Notes under the pieces: generated by a model
Told to the model about the DNA's origin: nothing
The model's database searches: none
What the model saw: only the letters and a program-made list of their open reading frames with translations
Position numbers and translations under genes: made by a program
Part shown: positions 17,850 through 26,347 of the stretch, in pieces
Layout of the letters: every line of letters begins with the position of its first letter
How positions within the stretch are numbered: position 1 is the first letter of the stretch
Source of the DNA: Bacillota bacterium
GTDB lineage: Bacteria > Bacillota > Clostridia > Christensenellales > UBA1242
Direction of reading: 5' to 3'
DNA length: 64,000 bases
NCBI GenBank assembly: GCA_009784375.1
Contig: WRBV01000001.1
Coordinates: forward strand, 161,445 to 225,444

Positions 17850-18945
17850 AGGTGAATGGGCAGAGTTATATGTCATTTTTAAGTTGCTTGGCGATGGCAG
17901 GATATATTCTGCTGATGAAAATTTAGTAGCAAACCCACGATCTTATATTGATATTATTAAAATAATTCGTGAAGAAGTAAAAGATAAATTAATTGAATAT
18001 AGAACTGGATCAATAGTGGATATTAATATTGATGGGCGAACAGTTGCTTCAATACCAGCATCAGATTTTTTATACAATGCAGAAAAACTTTTGCAAACAA
18101 TAACTACTTCCAAGGGTCGCAGTTTTGATGTATTACCTGTCACAAAAGAATTTACAAAACGACTATTAATTAAAAGCTTCAAAGCGCCAAGTCGTGGATA
18201 CTATGAAAACTTTGGTGGTAAGAATGATATCATAATGGAAATACGTGATCATGATAGGATGCAAATAGTTGCTGGGTTTTCAATAAAATCAAAATATAAA
18301 AACGCACCCACGCTATTTAATGCGGCAAAAGCATCTGCTTTTACTTATGAACTTGAGGGTATTAATGATGAACAAATGGCAGAAATTAATTCCATAGTAA
18401 CAGCAAAAGGTGGTAGGGACAAAAACGCAAGATTGGAATATATTAAAGCAAAAAATTTGGGATTTAATTTTTCTCATATCAAACATCGAACGTTTGAAGA
18501 TAACATGGATAATGTTCGCGGTGATATGCAGAAAATATTAAAAGCCATGCTTGAGATACATTATTTTAAGACAAAGAAAAACAGTAAGTTCACGGAAGTT
18601 ACAGAGCACTTGATATCTGAAAACCCATTACAAAAACGCAATCCAGAGATTTTTTATACTAAAGCCATAAAAGATTTACTATGGGCATCATTTGCAGGTA
18701 TGACGGCATCAGAGCAATGGAATGGTTTATCAACAGTTAACGGTGGGTATATCGTCGCAAAGGACAATGGTGAAGTTTTAGCCTATCATACACGAGACAT
18801 GGAATCTTTCAGGACTTTTTTATTTAATCAAACAAAGTTTGACCGACCATCAGCGTCTGAGAGTAAATATGATTATGCACAAGTCTATAAAAAAGGTGAT
18901 AAATATTTCTTTGATTTGAATTTTCAGATTAGATTCATTGACTAA
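17836..18945 (+). CDS. HpaII-type restriction endonuclease
   Basis: The 369-aa product opens with the HpaII-family pattern ANRGEWAELYVIFKLLGDG and keeps the family features FSIKSKYKNAPTLFNA and the later HFKTKK/IKDLLWASFAG region; length is close to R.HpaII. The E-x(n)-SIKSK arrangement near residues 135-155 is the likely PD-(D/E)XK metal site. It overlaps the methylase gene by 14 nt, the usual order that allows modification before restriction. Cleavage at CCGG is inferred from family membership, not shown. The frame is intact. Confidence 0.85.
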   Translation: MAANRGEWAELYVIFKLLGDGRIYSADENLVANPRSYIDIIKIIREEVKDKLIEYRTGSIVDINIDGRTVASIPASDFLYNAEKLLQTITTSKGRSFDVLPVTKEFTKRLLIKSFKAPSRGYYENFGGKNDIIMEIRDHDRMQIVAGFSIKSKYKNAPTLFNAAKASAFTYELEGINDEQMAEINSIVTAKGGRDKNARLEYIKAKNLGFNFSHIKHRTFEDNMDNVRGDMQKILKAMLEIHYFKTKKNSKFTEVTEHLISENPLQKRNPEIFYTKAIKDLLWASFAGMTASEQWNGLSTVNGGYIVAKDNGEVLAYHTRDMESFRTFLFNQTKFDRPSASESKYDYAQVYKKGDKYFFDLNFQIRFID

Positions 18946-19022
18946 TAAATATATAAAAGGACCTTGTGAATAAAAGAGTATTCCCCGAAATTTTGAACAT
19001 ACTATCTCGATGAGGAGAGTGT

Positions 19023-19904
19023 ATGAAAAAGTTTAAGTGTATTTTGGTGATGTGTTTGATACTGCCTTTGGTGTTTATGATTAGTGGTTGTGAAAGTAAT
19101 GCCGAACCCTATGTTGTCAAGCATACAATCGATTGGAACGAAGTTGAAAATGTAGTCTTTACAGTCAAGGTGGGTACGCAAGTATTAACCAAGGGTGCAA
19201 TCGTTGAAGATGGGGCGGGTGTGTATTTGGAATGGATGTCTGTTGACCCTGATTATATGGTCAATGTTTCGGTAGATGGCGAATCAGTAAGAATGGGGTT
19301 TTGGACCATATATAAAAATACAAAGTTTGAAATTACAAAGGAAATGTTGTTCCCAATTACCAATACAACAAATATGAGCAACGGTACGGTAACAATAGAA
19401 AACGGTATAGCATGGTTCAGCACAGGTATTCCAAATGCCGAGGCAGAAAATCCGAACTTTGGACGACAAAGTGGAACCATTCAAATTAACCAAGTTAGTG
19501 CCACATCTTTGAGTTTTGATGTGCTTGCCAATATGCGGAATGATGATTGGATTGTGTTTACAGTTAATATTGGGCATTCGGCAGCAACCGTTGATTCATG
19601 TCATATAGGAATACGAAAAGATTCATACGGTAATTACTTTGTTGGGGGTGTTGTGAATTGGCCATATGTGTTTGGTGGTTCAAATAACGGTATACCAAAT
19701 CTTGATATGGTGAACCAACCTATTTCATGTCTTCGCGATATAACAATAATATTCAGCCCAGATTATCTTGGTGCAGAGCTTGGAGATTTTACATTCTATC
19801 CAAATCGCCAGCTTAACGAAGGGTCAACTATGATAAGAAATCTTTGGCTTGTTCGAACAAATATGACAGATGTAATTGGTGTTACAAACATGCGTGTTTC
19901 GTAA
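19023..19904 (+). CDS. Putative surface lipoprotein
   Basis: The 293-aa product has a signal peptide with lipobox MISGC (Cys at about residue 23). Two beta-rich regions follow; no catalytic motif is visible. GAGGAGAG lies 5 nt before the ATG, a conventional ribosome-binding site. It precedes the Cys-rich/DUF11 operon and is separated from it by a dispersed repeat, so shared function is only suggested. Confidence 0.7.
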   Translation: MKKFKCILVMCLILPLVFMISGCESNAEPYVVKHTIDWNEVENVVFTVKVGTQVLTKGAIVEDGAGVYLEWMSVDPDYMVNVSVDGESVRMGFWTIYKNTKFEITKEMLFPITNTTNMSNGTVTIENGIAWFSTGIPNAEAENPNFGRQSGTIQINQVSATSLSFDVLANMRNDDWIVFTVNIGHSAATVDSCHIGIRKDSYGNYFVGGVVNWPYVFGGSNNGIPNLDMVNQPISCLRDITIIFSPDYLGAELGDFTFYPNRQLNEGSTMIRNLWLVRTNMTDVIGVTNMRVS

Positions 19905-19910
19905 TTAGAT

Positions 19911-19986
19911 TTAAAAACTTATCTCCTTCGGTGTTGGACATTAAGGTTAAATTATTTAAAGTGTCCACTTGCGTGGACAGGTCATA
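19911..19986. repeat. Dispersed element, copy with compensatory stem changes
   Basis: CTTCGGTGTTGGACATTAAGG and GTCCACTTGCGTGGACAGGTCATA align base for base with the 1218-1300 copy, except that the stem is GTCCAC/GTGGAC instead of GTTCGC/GCGAAC. Both arms changed together, so the hairpin is conserved. It ends in AGGTCATA at 19979-19986. Confidence 0.75.
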
Positions 19987-20037
19987 CACTAACTTAGCAG
20001 GACAAGGCTCTTGCGGTAGGCCGAGGAAAACTTAAGT

Positions 20038-20247
20038 ATGTGTAAAAAAACGATTACCAATCAAGCGGACATAACTATGCGTGTTTGTGGACAAGATGTT
20101 GTCATAAAAAGCAACAAAGTCACAACACGCATAAAAGACCATGATGATAAAGAATGTTGTTGTCATTGTGTATGCATATGTGTTTGCAGATGTTGGTGTT
20201 GTGAAATAAGACGAATACTTGAATGTTTGTTTCCTTGCTTGCAATAA
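20038..20247 (+). CDS. Cys-rich small protein
   Basis: This 69-aa protein has about 15 cysteines, most in the second half (KECCCHCVCICVCRCWCCEI, then CLFPC). It has no signal peptide. GAGG lies about 12 nt before the ATG, and the stop is followed after a few bases by the AAGGAGG of the next gene, so it is the first gene of an operon with the surface-protein genes. The composition resembles cross-linked spore-coat or exosporium peptides or a metal-binding peptide. I do not recognise a family. Confidence 0.65.
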   Translation: MCKKTITNQADITMRVCGQDVVIKSNKVTTRIKDHDDKECCCHCVCICVCRCWCCEIRRILECLFPCLQ

Positions 20248-20259
20248 GGAGGAAAATAC

Positions 20260-20691
20260 ATGAAACTGGAAAACAAAGCATTTTTGGATTTGGAACTTTG
20301 TGGAGAAGCGGTGTCGGTTGACAGCGGAGAACCAACCGAAGTTGATATCATTGATTTGCAAATTACAAAAACAGCAAACTGTGCATATGCGATTTTGGGT
20401 GGCAATATTTGCTATACAGTCACAATTGTAAACAACAGCGATGTTGATTTCACAGACGGTGAAATGGGAGAAATTACATTCCGTGACCCACTTGCGGACA
20501 ACCTTGAATATGTTGATGATTCATTTGAATATGGAACAGACCCAGACAACCTTACGCCAGGCACCCCAAACATCGATGGCAACAACGTAATAACATTTGA
20601 CCTTGCAATCCCAGCGGGCGAGACAATGTACATCGAGTTTTGTGCAAAGGTAACAGCAATGCCAACGGCGGCAGCCGCTGATGACGCGTAA
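20260..20691 (+). CDS. DUF11-type surface protein
   Basis: The 143-aa product is essentially one DUF11 domain. After a charged start comes DLQITKTANCAYAILGG, then NICYTVTIVNNSDVDF, the EITFRDPLADNLEYVDDSFE strand pair and the closing PAGETMYIEFCAKVTA. The Cys in KTANC and in ICY recurs in related domains at 21870 and 22930. It lacks a signal peptide, which fits a spore-surface protein made in the mother cell. AAGGAGG precedes the ATG. The last residues are alanine-rich. Confidence 0.75.
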   Translation: MKLENKAFLDLELCGEAVSVDSGEPTEVDIIDLQITKTANCAYAILGGNICYTVTIVNNSDVDFTDGEMGEITFRDPLADNLEYVDDSFEYGTDPDNLTPGTPNIDGNNVITFDLAIPAGETMYIEFCAKVTAMPTAAAADDA

Positions 20692-20724
20692 GCTTTAGAT
20701 TATTGCCACAGATGGAGGTGAACC

Positions 20725-22194
20725 ATGCCTATTGTTTCGGGCGTGTTATATTACGATGGTAATAGAACAGCAGCCGCAGCAACGGCTACTGGAACTATAG
20801 CCAATGTACCAATAGTTATGCAGAATACGGTAAATGGACTTGCAGCCGCAGTTCTAACAAGTTCAACAGGCACATTTCAATTCACAAATGTTCCATCAGG
20901 AAGTTACCAAGTGGTTGAATCATATGGATGGACCTATGATGATGGCACAACACCAATTACGATTGGGACCATTAATTGGGGTACAAATGCCGTGCCTTGT
21001 ATGATGTTAAAAGGTGGAACTGTTCCACCTCTTGCTGATGATAGTCACACTTATGTGACTGTTTCGCCAACAAGTACAATAACAAATCTTGATTGTACTG
21101 TGCGTAATACTTGGCTTGAAACGGTTGGAGTATCCGACATTACAAATATTGCGATGTTAAATGGACCTGTGCGATATACACCACTTGTTCTTGCGTCTAA
21201 TATTGTTGTTGACTCACCGAACTTGGTAGTTGCGGCAGACAATGGAACCTTTGGATTATTTCCACCAGGAATAGTCGCAAACACAGGTGTGACGGTAACC
21301 GCGCCGCAAACAAACCCTTATCCCGAGATTCAATCACAGTTCACCTATGTAATGGCGGCAACAGGAACATTACAACCAGTACCAGATGATGGACAATATA
21401 CTGTGCAAAATATAATGAATAATAGCCACAGCAATTCTAATCCAACATCTCCTGCTTGGTGGCGTGTTGCCGACCATACGACTGGCAACGAAACTGGGCG
21501 AATGATGGTAATAAATGGATATACACAAGGAACAATAATAGGACAGACAACTGTGCTGGTAAATGCGAACACATGTTACTTAACAAGTTATTGGGTTTTA
21601 AATTTATGCAGACAAGCAACAGGCTATATAAACCCAGAATTCAGTCTTTTGGTCACCGACCAAGACGGAACAACAATCTATGAACATGATTTTACTGATG
21701 AAATATTACCCAACCCAGAATGTCCCGAATGGCGACAAATAGGCACAATATTCACAACGGCAAATGATACGACGGCAGTAACAATAAAATTCATAAGCCA
21801 AGGTGGGGCGGCAACAGGCAATGACTTTGTTTTAGATGACGTTGCACTAAACAGCGTAGATGTGCTTGAACTGGACATAACAAAAGATGCAAGTTGCTCT
21901 TATGCAACCATTGGTGGGACCGTTTATTTTGGTATAACGATTTCAAATCCAACCAACTATCTGGCAACACAAATTACTTTAACGGATGAATTAGACGATA
22001 TACTCGATGAGTTGAAATTTACACTTGATGGTCAAAACTGGTTACCATGGACGGGTACGCTTGATATTGATGACCTTGAACCTGGTGATTCTGGAGACAT
22101 AATAATTCAAGGAAAAATCAAGTCTGGTGTTTCTGGAACAATTACTAATACAGCATCTGTGCAAGCCACATTTTGCGAGGAGGAAATAATATGA
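20725..22194 (+). CDS. Multidomain surface protein with prealbumin-like and DUF11 domains
   Basis: In 489 aa, the first 90 residues look like a SdrD B / carboxypeptidase-regulatory-type beta sandwich (GTFQFTNVPSGSYQVVE). A central jelly-roll-like region follows (about 160-375, with FVLDDVALNSVDV at its end, as in carbohydrate-binding domains), and a DUF11 domain closes the protein (LDITKDASCSYATIGG onwards). There is no signal peptide. TGGAGGTGAACC precedes the ATG. The stop overlaps the next start (ATGA), so the two are coupled. It probably forms an outer spore or cell-surface layer with its neighbours. Confidence 0.75.
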   Translation: MPIVSGVLYYDGNRTAAAATATGTIANVPIVMQNTVNGLAAAVLTSSTGTFQFTNVPSGSYQVVESYGWTYDDGTTPITIGTINWGTNAVPCMMLKGGTVPPLADDSHTYVTVSPTSTITNLDCTVRNTWLETVGVSDITNIAMLNGPVRYTPLVLASNIVVDSPNLVVAADNGTFGLFPPGIVANTGVTVTAPQTNPYPEIQSQFTYVMAATGTLQPVPDDGQYTVQNIMNNSHSNSNPTSPAWWRVADHTTGNETGRMMVINGYTQGTIIGQTTVLVNANTCYLTSYWVLNLCRQATGYINPEFSLLVTDQDGTTIYEHDFTDEILPNPECPEWRQIGTIFTTANDTTAVTIKFISQGGAATGNDFVLDDVALNSVDVLELDITKDASCSYATIGGTVYFGITISNPTNYLATQITLTDELDDILDELKFTLDGQNWLPWTGTLDIDDLEPGDSGDIIIQGKIKSGVSGTITNTASVQATFCEEEII

Positions 22195-22859
22195 AAATTC
22201 AAAATATTGCAAGGCTTGGTGGTGATTTGGCGGGTTGTGATTGTGACGACATTCTGCAACGTATTACTTCTCTTGAAGAAGGTCAATGTGAACAATGTTG
22301 TGACTGTGATGCAATTTCACAAAGTCTGACTGAACTAAGAACCGACGTCACAACAATTCAAAATGACATAACCGAAATTCAGCAGAATATAACAACACTT
22401 GAACAATCCTTTAATGACCAAATAACCAACATCTTGAATGAGATCAGCAGGATAGAAAATTTTGTATTCTTGTCCGATGTGCGCACGTTTCCTACAACAA
22501 ATAATCTTCTTAATGGGATAAGTGTTTCAACAATTAATGCAGGACATACATTTAATTTCTGGGGATCTGGATTTACTGTTGACAGCCCTACATTAAATAA
22601 CAACACAGTTTACTATATAATTGACCAATCAAGAACTGCATACCAAATACCAGAACTTCAATGGTACCAAGGCGATTCTACAATTGGTACATTATGGATA
22701 GAAATTCCAGGAGTCACCGCAGTCTACAGCTTTCCGCTTCGTTTCGATTCATCAGGTATTTATTTCAGAACAACTCAAGCGGTTAACAACATCGTTCCAG
22801 GTACATTATTCAAATTTACACAAGCGTTAATCCTGGTCGATCCAAGCACAGGCGGCTAA
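22191..22859 (+). CDS. Coiled-coil surface protein
   Basis: The 222-aa product starts with a short Cys-rich head (GCDCDDILQRITSLEE, EQCCDCDAI). A coiled coil of about 50 residues follows (residues 40-90, ELRTDVTTIQNDITEIQQNI) and then a beta-rich C-terminal domain of about 125 residues, a trimeric-fibre-like plan. I chose the ATG at 22191 because GAGGAGG lies 6 nt upstream and the codon overlaps the preceding stop. The C-terminal domain is not recognised. It belongs to the Cys-rich/DUF11 operon. Confidence 0.7.
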   Translation: MKIQNIARLGGDLAGCDCDDILQRITSLEEGQCEQCCDCDAISQSLTELRTDVTTIQNDITEIQQNITTLEQSFNDQITNILNEISRIENFVFLSDVRTFPTTNNLLNGISVSTINAGHTFNFWGSGFTVDSPTLNNNTVYYIIDQSRTAYQIPELQWYQGDSTIGTLWIEIPGVTAVYSFPLRFDSSGIYFRTTQAVNNIVPGTLFKFTQALILVDPSTGG

Positions 22860-22873
22860 GGGGGAGGGTGGAT

Positions 22874-23206
22874 ATGGCACAATGTTACGGACCATTTAAT
22901 TTTACAAGTAACCAAGCACAGGTTGAAATTATTGACCTTGATATTACAAAGACAACATGTCCATATGCCCTTAAGGGTAGGGATATTTGTTACACGGTCA
23001 TAGTATCAAATAATAGTGATGTTGACATGTTTGGTATTTTGTTTAGCGATGAATTGGATGAAAACTTGACCTATGTCCCAGGCTCTTTCGAAGTTGATGG
23101 TGACCCACAAACACCGATGATGTTTGAAAATATTATTCAATATCCACTAGATGTGCAAGCAGGTGGTTATATGACCATAAAATTCTGTGTAAAGATAAAT
23201 ATTTAA
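22874..23206 (+). CDS. Single-domain DUF11 surface protein
   Basis: The 110-aa product is a DUF11 domain very close in layout to the 20260 gene: DLDITKTTCPYALKGRDICY, VSNNSDVDM, ENLTYVPGSFEVDGDP and GGYMTIKFCVKINI. The start is the ATG at 22874, 7 nt after GGGGAGGG; an upstream in-frame GTG at 22868 sits inside the ribosome-binding site. It is the last gene of the operon. Confidence 0.75.
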   Translation: MAQCYGPFNFTSNQAQVEIIDLDITKTTCPYALKGRDICYTVIVSNNSDVDMFGILFSDELDENLTYVPGSFEVDGDPQTPMMFENIIQYPLDVQAGGYMTIKFCVKINI

Positions 23207-23215
23207 CATTTGTGT

Positions 23216-23245
23216 TTGTTAAGGTGTTTAAATCCATGATACAAT
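23216..23245 (+). promoter_or_regulatory. Promoter of the 23252-23863 gene
   Basis: TTGTTA (23216-23221) and TACAAT (23240-23245) are 18 nt apart. The GTG start at 23252 follows by 6 nt, giving a leaderless GTG start. Confidence 0.6.
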
Positions 23246-23251
23246 TGCGTC

Positions 23252-23863
23252 GTGGATTTTTCTGATATAAATTTAGCATTTTGGATTCCAAGTCAAATCT
23301 TTGCATTATTTGCATTAATAACTATGGTTTATGCCATGGCAATTGCCAAGACAAAAACCAAGACTGTGTTTGCAATTATTATTTTCAACCTGTTCATGAC
23401 GGTCTCGGTTGGGTTGCTTGAAAATTGGGTTTTGATGGGAATATTTGCGGTTGCAATTGCACGTGATATAGTTTTTCTTTGGCGAGAAAAATATTATCCA
23501 GAAAATAAAGTACTCTCATATTTAACTTTGATATTATTTTTAGTAATAGTTGTCGTTGTTGCCGCATTCACAGTAGATTGGCAGTCATCGAGTCTGAGAT
23601 TGATACTTGCAATCGGAATCCAATTAATGGCTTTGTTTATTGTTTATGGTGCATGGGCAAAAGGTGTACACATGATACGTATAAGCCGTTTTGCAATGTG
23701 CGCTCTTGTTATTGTTAATCATTTGATTTACCAAAACTATGTTGCGATTGCAATCGAAGTCTTCACAATCTGTGCGATTACTGTGTTTTATATTAAATTT
23801 TTCCGAAACAAATCTACGGAAGGGGAGCCAGAAGATTCGAGTAATGTGCCTAGCGTTCAATAG
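23252..23863 (+). CDS. YgjV-like inner membrane protein
   Basis: The 203-aa product has about seven short membrane helices and the order of features of the YgjV family: FWIPSQIFALFALITMVYA at the start, a central REKYYPE loop, and HLIYQNYVAIAIEVF near the end. Function of the family is not established. The start is a GTG 6 nt after a -10 box. The 3' end overlaps the convergent S55 peptidase gene by 14 nt. Confidence 0.6.
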   Translation: MDFSDINLAFWIPSQIFALFALITMVYAMAIAKTKTKTVFAIIIFNLFMTVSVGLLENWVLMGIFAVAIARDIVFLWREKYYPENKVLSYLTLILFLVIVVVVAAFTVDWQSSSLRLILAIGIQLMALFIVYGAWAKGVHMIRISRFAMCALVIVNHLIYQNYVAIAIEVFTICAITVFYIKFFRNKSTEGEPEDSSNVPSVQ

Positions 23864-24686
23864 TATCAAGAAGATTACTGACCATTGTGTGTGGAAGTAT
23901 TGCACGACCTATGTATACTTTCTCTCTGGTGCTGGGGTCGATAAAGTGGCTACTTGAATGAAGTACGCCTGCAACATTTTGTATGCCATTAATATTGACT
24001 TTTAATGGTGTTCCGCTGTTGCCGCTTGCTGGTGAGTTATGTGGAACTGGCCAATCTTCGTCAATAATTCTAAAGGCAAATGCGTCGGCATAACCACCAC
24101 CAATATAGTCGTTTCTCAGTATATGAGTGATTTTTGCGTCATAACCACGAACCTCGTCCGAGAATGCATCTGTATATTTACGTACGGTATCCCCAACAGA
24201 GAGGTCATCAATGCTACCAACTATTGGCATGAATTCCAAGTTCTCGGGCGTTTGGTGCATTCTTCCGAAAGAACCGTTATGGCTTGTCGACGTAATTGTC
24301 GCAATTCGAGATCCTCTGTCACCAAATTCTCTTGTAAGTCTGAAGCCACTTGTACTAGCAGGAAAACTATTTCTTACGTTAATCAAATCCAATCTAGAAT
24401 TTGGGTGAAAGCCACCGCCATCTTCGTAAATCGACCCATGTCCAAAAGCGGCGAACAATGTTTCACCATCATTATTGATTGCAAATGACATTGTACCTAT
24501 TGGTCCTTGGGTATAGCGTGGAAATGTTCCTTCGGGATTTCTGTTATATACTTGGACTACATTGCCAAGTGGTGCTATGCGTACTCTGTTAAAATCTATC
24601 TCTTCTGATGCAAAGGTTGGCTGGTTGGATAATCCGATAAAACCCATAAATGCAATTGTCGATGCCAACTTTGTAAATTTTTTCAT
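23850..24686 (-). CDS. SpoIVB-like S55-family serine peptidase, no PDZ domain
   Basis: SpoIVB triggers pro-sigma-K processing during sporulation. The 278-aa product has a signal peptide (1-26) and the S55 domain: GTMSFAINNDGETLFAAFGHG with catalytic-type His83, and GNSGTP with Ser224 where SpoIVB has GMSGSP. It lacks the PDZ domain that precedes S55 in the 426-aa Bacillus protein. On the minus strand TTGCAA, a 17-nt spacer and TATAGT (24692-24697) end 5 nt before the ATG, a leaderless start. It lies near the structured-RNA locus, and spoIVB is also a neighbour of OLE loci elsewhere. True SpoIVB or a paralogue cannot be told apart here. Confidence 0.75.
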   Translation of the reverse strand: MKKFTKLASTIAFMGFIGLSNQPTFASEEIDFNRVRIAPLGNVVQVYNRNPEGTFPRYTQGPIGTMSFAINNDGETLFAAFGHGSIYEDGGGFHPNSRLDLINVRNSFPASTSGFRLTREFGDRGSRIATITSTSHNGSFGRMHQTPENLEFMPIVGSIDDLSVGDTVRKYTDAFSDEVRGYDAKITHILRNDYIGGGYADAFAFRIIDEDWPVPHNSPASGNSGTPLKVNINGIQNVAGVLHSSSHFIDPSTREKVYIGRAILPHTMVSNLLDTIER

Positions 24687-24776
24687 TGTACACTATAGCA
24701 AAAATGCCATCTTTTTGCAATACCCCAAGGCAAAAATCTATTGACAAAAAGCCCATAAGACATGATAATAACCGCC

Positions 24777-25265
24777 ATGAGCCCAGCAGAAATAATTTCA
24801 CTAGTCGCAGTAACACTTTCATTCATAACTTCGTTGTACGCACTTTCGTATTCCAAGTTGTCAATAAAATCTGCATTCAAAACGGCAAGTGCGCGAACCG
24901 AGATTCATGTGCGTACCGCGGTCAACCATGCAATCCAATATATGGAAGAGAGGACGATTGCATATCGCCTTGACCAAAGCAAGTTAAATAAAGAGATTTT
25001 GGATCACTCGGTTTTGCGTCTTGCGAATTTGTATGATGACGTTTGTGGTCTTTATTTGCGTGCCAAAATTGACAAGCGTGGATTTTTTCCAAACTACGAA
25101 AATGAATTGGTTGACATGGTTAATGTAATTCAAAAAGAATTTCCCGAGCATATGATTTATTATCCAAGACTTGCCTTTATTATCGAGATAATAAATTGTC
25201 CGACCAAAATGGAACGTGAACAAAAAATCAGAAGACGTCGAGACATTGACCGTCAAACATATTAA
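24777..25265 (+). CDS. Membrane-anchored protein of unknown function
   Basis: The 162-aa product has one N-terminal helix (about 5-25, then LYALSYSKLSI) and a helical cytoplasmic domain, a plan seen in DUF4760-like proteins. TTGACA (24741-24746), a 17-nt spacer and GATAAT (24764-24769) precede the ATG at 24777 by 7 nt. An upstream in-frame ATG at 24762 overlaps the -10 box and is rejected. No function is known. Confidence 0.6.
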   Translation: MSPAEIISLVAVTLSFITSLYALSYSKLSIKSAFKTASARTEIHVRTAVNHAIQYMEERTIAYRLDQSKLNKEILDHSVLRLANLYDDVCGLYLRAKIDKRGFFPNYENELVDMVNVIQKEFPEHMIYYPRLAFIIEIINCPTKMEREQKIRRRRDIDRQTY

Positions 25266-25268
25266 AAT

Positions 25269-25293
25269 AAAAAGCACCAAGAGGGTGCTTTTA
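25269..25293. terminator. Bidirectional terminator
   Basis: AAAAGCACC pairs with GGTGCTTTT between two convergent genes, with A and T runs on both sides. Confidence 0.85.
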
Positions 25294-25297
25294 TATT

Positions 25298-25495
25298 TTA
25301 AAGTCTGCTGAATTCTAGTGGATCTTCTCTTGTTGGTGTTGCGAAAGTAAATCGAGAGTTCTCCTGTGGCTCTTGTTCTGTGTCTGTCATGTTATAGGTT
25401 GGATTCTCACCCCATACATTCTCCATAAGTGTATTTACTTCCTGGGGTGGATAGTTCCCAAAAGCTTTGCTCATGTCTGGTGTTTTTAATTTCAT
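25298..25495 (-). CDS. Small hydrophilic protein
   Basis: The 65-aa product (MKLKTPDMSKAFGNYPPQ) is polar, rich in Pro, Glu and Asn, without membrane segments or recognised motifs. An AAGGAG ribosome-binding site lies 7 nt before the ATG and a terminator follows. It is the first gene downstream of the structured RNA and its terminator, so it may be expressed by read-through. Product family is unknown. Confidence 0.6.
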   Translation of the reverse strand: MKLKTPDMSKAFGNYPPQEVNTLMENVWGENPTYNMTDTEQEPQENSRFTFATPTREDPLEFSRL

Positions 25496-25553
25496 TTTAA
25501 TTTCTCCTTGATTTTTATTATTTGTGAGATTGTGAATTTTGTTGCATTTATAT

Positions 25554-25602
25554 AAAAAAATCTGCCCCCCAGTTTTCCTTTCGGATACTGGGTGCAGATT
25601 TG
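25554..25602 (-). terminator. Intrinsic terminator of the structured RNA
   Basis: On the minus strand AAATCTGC plus CCAGT pairs with ACTGG plus GCAGATTT, followed by a T run (A run 25554-25560 on the plus strand). The loop-side sequence CAGTATCCG is complementary to CGGATACTG just upstream (25648-25656), so an alternative antiterminator pairing is possible. Confidence 0.8.
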
Positions 25603-25639
25603 TGATTTTAATGTTTTCGGAGTTACCTTACACAAAAAT

Positions 25640-26341
25640 CCTACACACAGTATCCGCATGTAGAATAATAATGAGTCCTCTTTGTGCAACGTTATTCTTT
25701 CTCACAATACAAGATTGTATTATAACAATAAATAAATGTCAATCATTTGGACTGCCTAGAATAAAATGGTTGCCTGCACAAGGTTTGGGTCGGGTAAACT
25801 TTGCGACATAGGTCCAGTAGGATTTCCCTGTGTCTCACGATGCGTTGCCGCTACCGCTCTTTCGATTTAAGAAACACAACCCGTCGTTTCCGAACGGATG
25901 ACTGGATTACCACTAAGCCTGCACTTTAATCTCCAACCCAACGGCATATGAATGCCTCAGCCTAGAAGTTTTCCTTCGAGGAACACACATTGTTTTAAGT
26001 CTGTTTGCAGATACAATTTCACTATCCAATTCCATACCGTTCCGTGTACTTTGGGTAGGCAGGATGACGATAGATCCGCTGGATCCACGCACAAGACGGG
26101 CTACTCTGCATCGTGAATTCACACTATGCAGGGTTATTTGGCAATTGACTTGCCAAGCAGAGCGATGAGTGGGTCGGAAGATGTATGCCATTACACCGCG
26201 CCCAACCACCATTATCCCCAGCACTCGCCCCCATTTGGGCAACGAAAGCAAACACCAGGAACCTCTTTATGTGCCTTATCGCGGTTTTAACCGCTTGAAA
26301 CAATTATTGCGCTCGACTAGGATACTGCACCTTATACAAGC
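25640..26341 (-). ncRNA. Large structured non-coding RNA, candidate OLE RNA
   Basis: The 994-nt gap between genes (25496-26489) has no credible ORF, is visibly richer in G+C than its surroundings and is packed with hairpins on the minus strand. Examples are GCGGTTTTAACCGC (26281-26294), CTGCAT..GTG/CAC..ATGCAG (26106-26131), TTGGCAA/TTGCCAA (26138-26156), GGCAT/ATGCC near 25945 and GAAG/CTTC near 25970. CAGTATCC at the 5' end (26320-26327) can pair with GGATACTG near the 3' end (25648-25655), closing about 680 nt. A promoter lies upstream and a terminator downstream. A DUF21/CNNM-like membrane-protein gene lies upstream on the same strand and a SpoIVB-like gene nearby, as in OLE RNA loci of Firmicutes. 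OLE identity is inferred from size and context; GOLLD, ROOL or a new class remain possible. Confidence 0.6.
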
Positions 26342-26347
26342 AACAAT

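Noticed and set aside
19979..19990. CATACACT as a sigma-E-type -10 box for the Cys-rich/DUF11 operon
   Set aside because: It is formed by the end of the dispersed repeat, and no matching -35 sequence lies at the right distance.
25640..26341. RNase P RNA, tmRNA or group II intron as identity of the structured RNA
   Set aside because: I did not find the RNase P core (GAGGAAAGTCC with ACAGAA), the tRNA-like end and tag of tmRNA, or a domain V signature.
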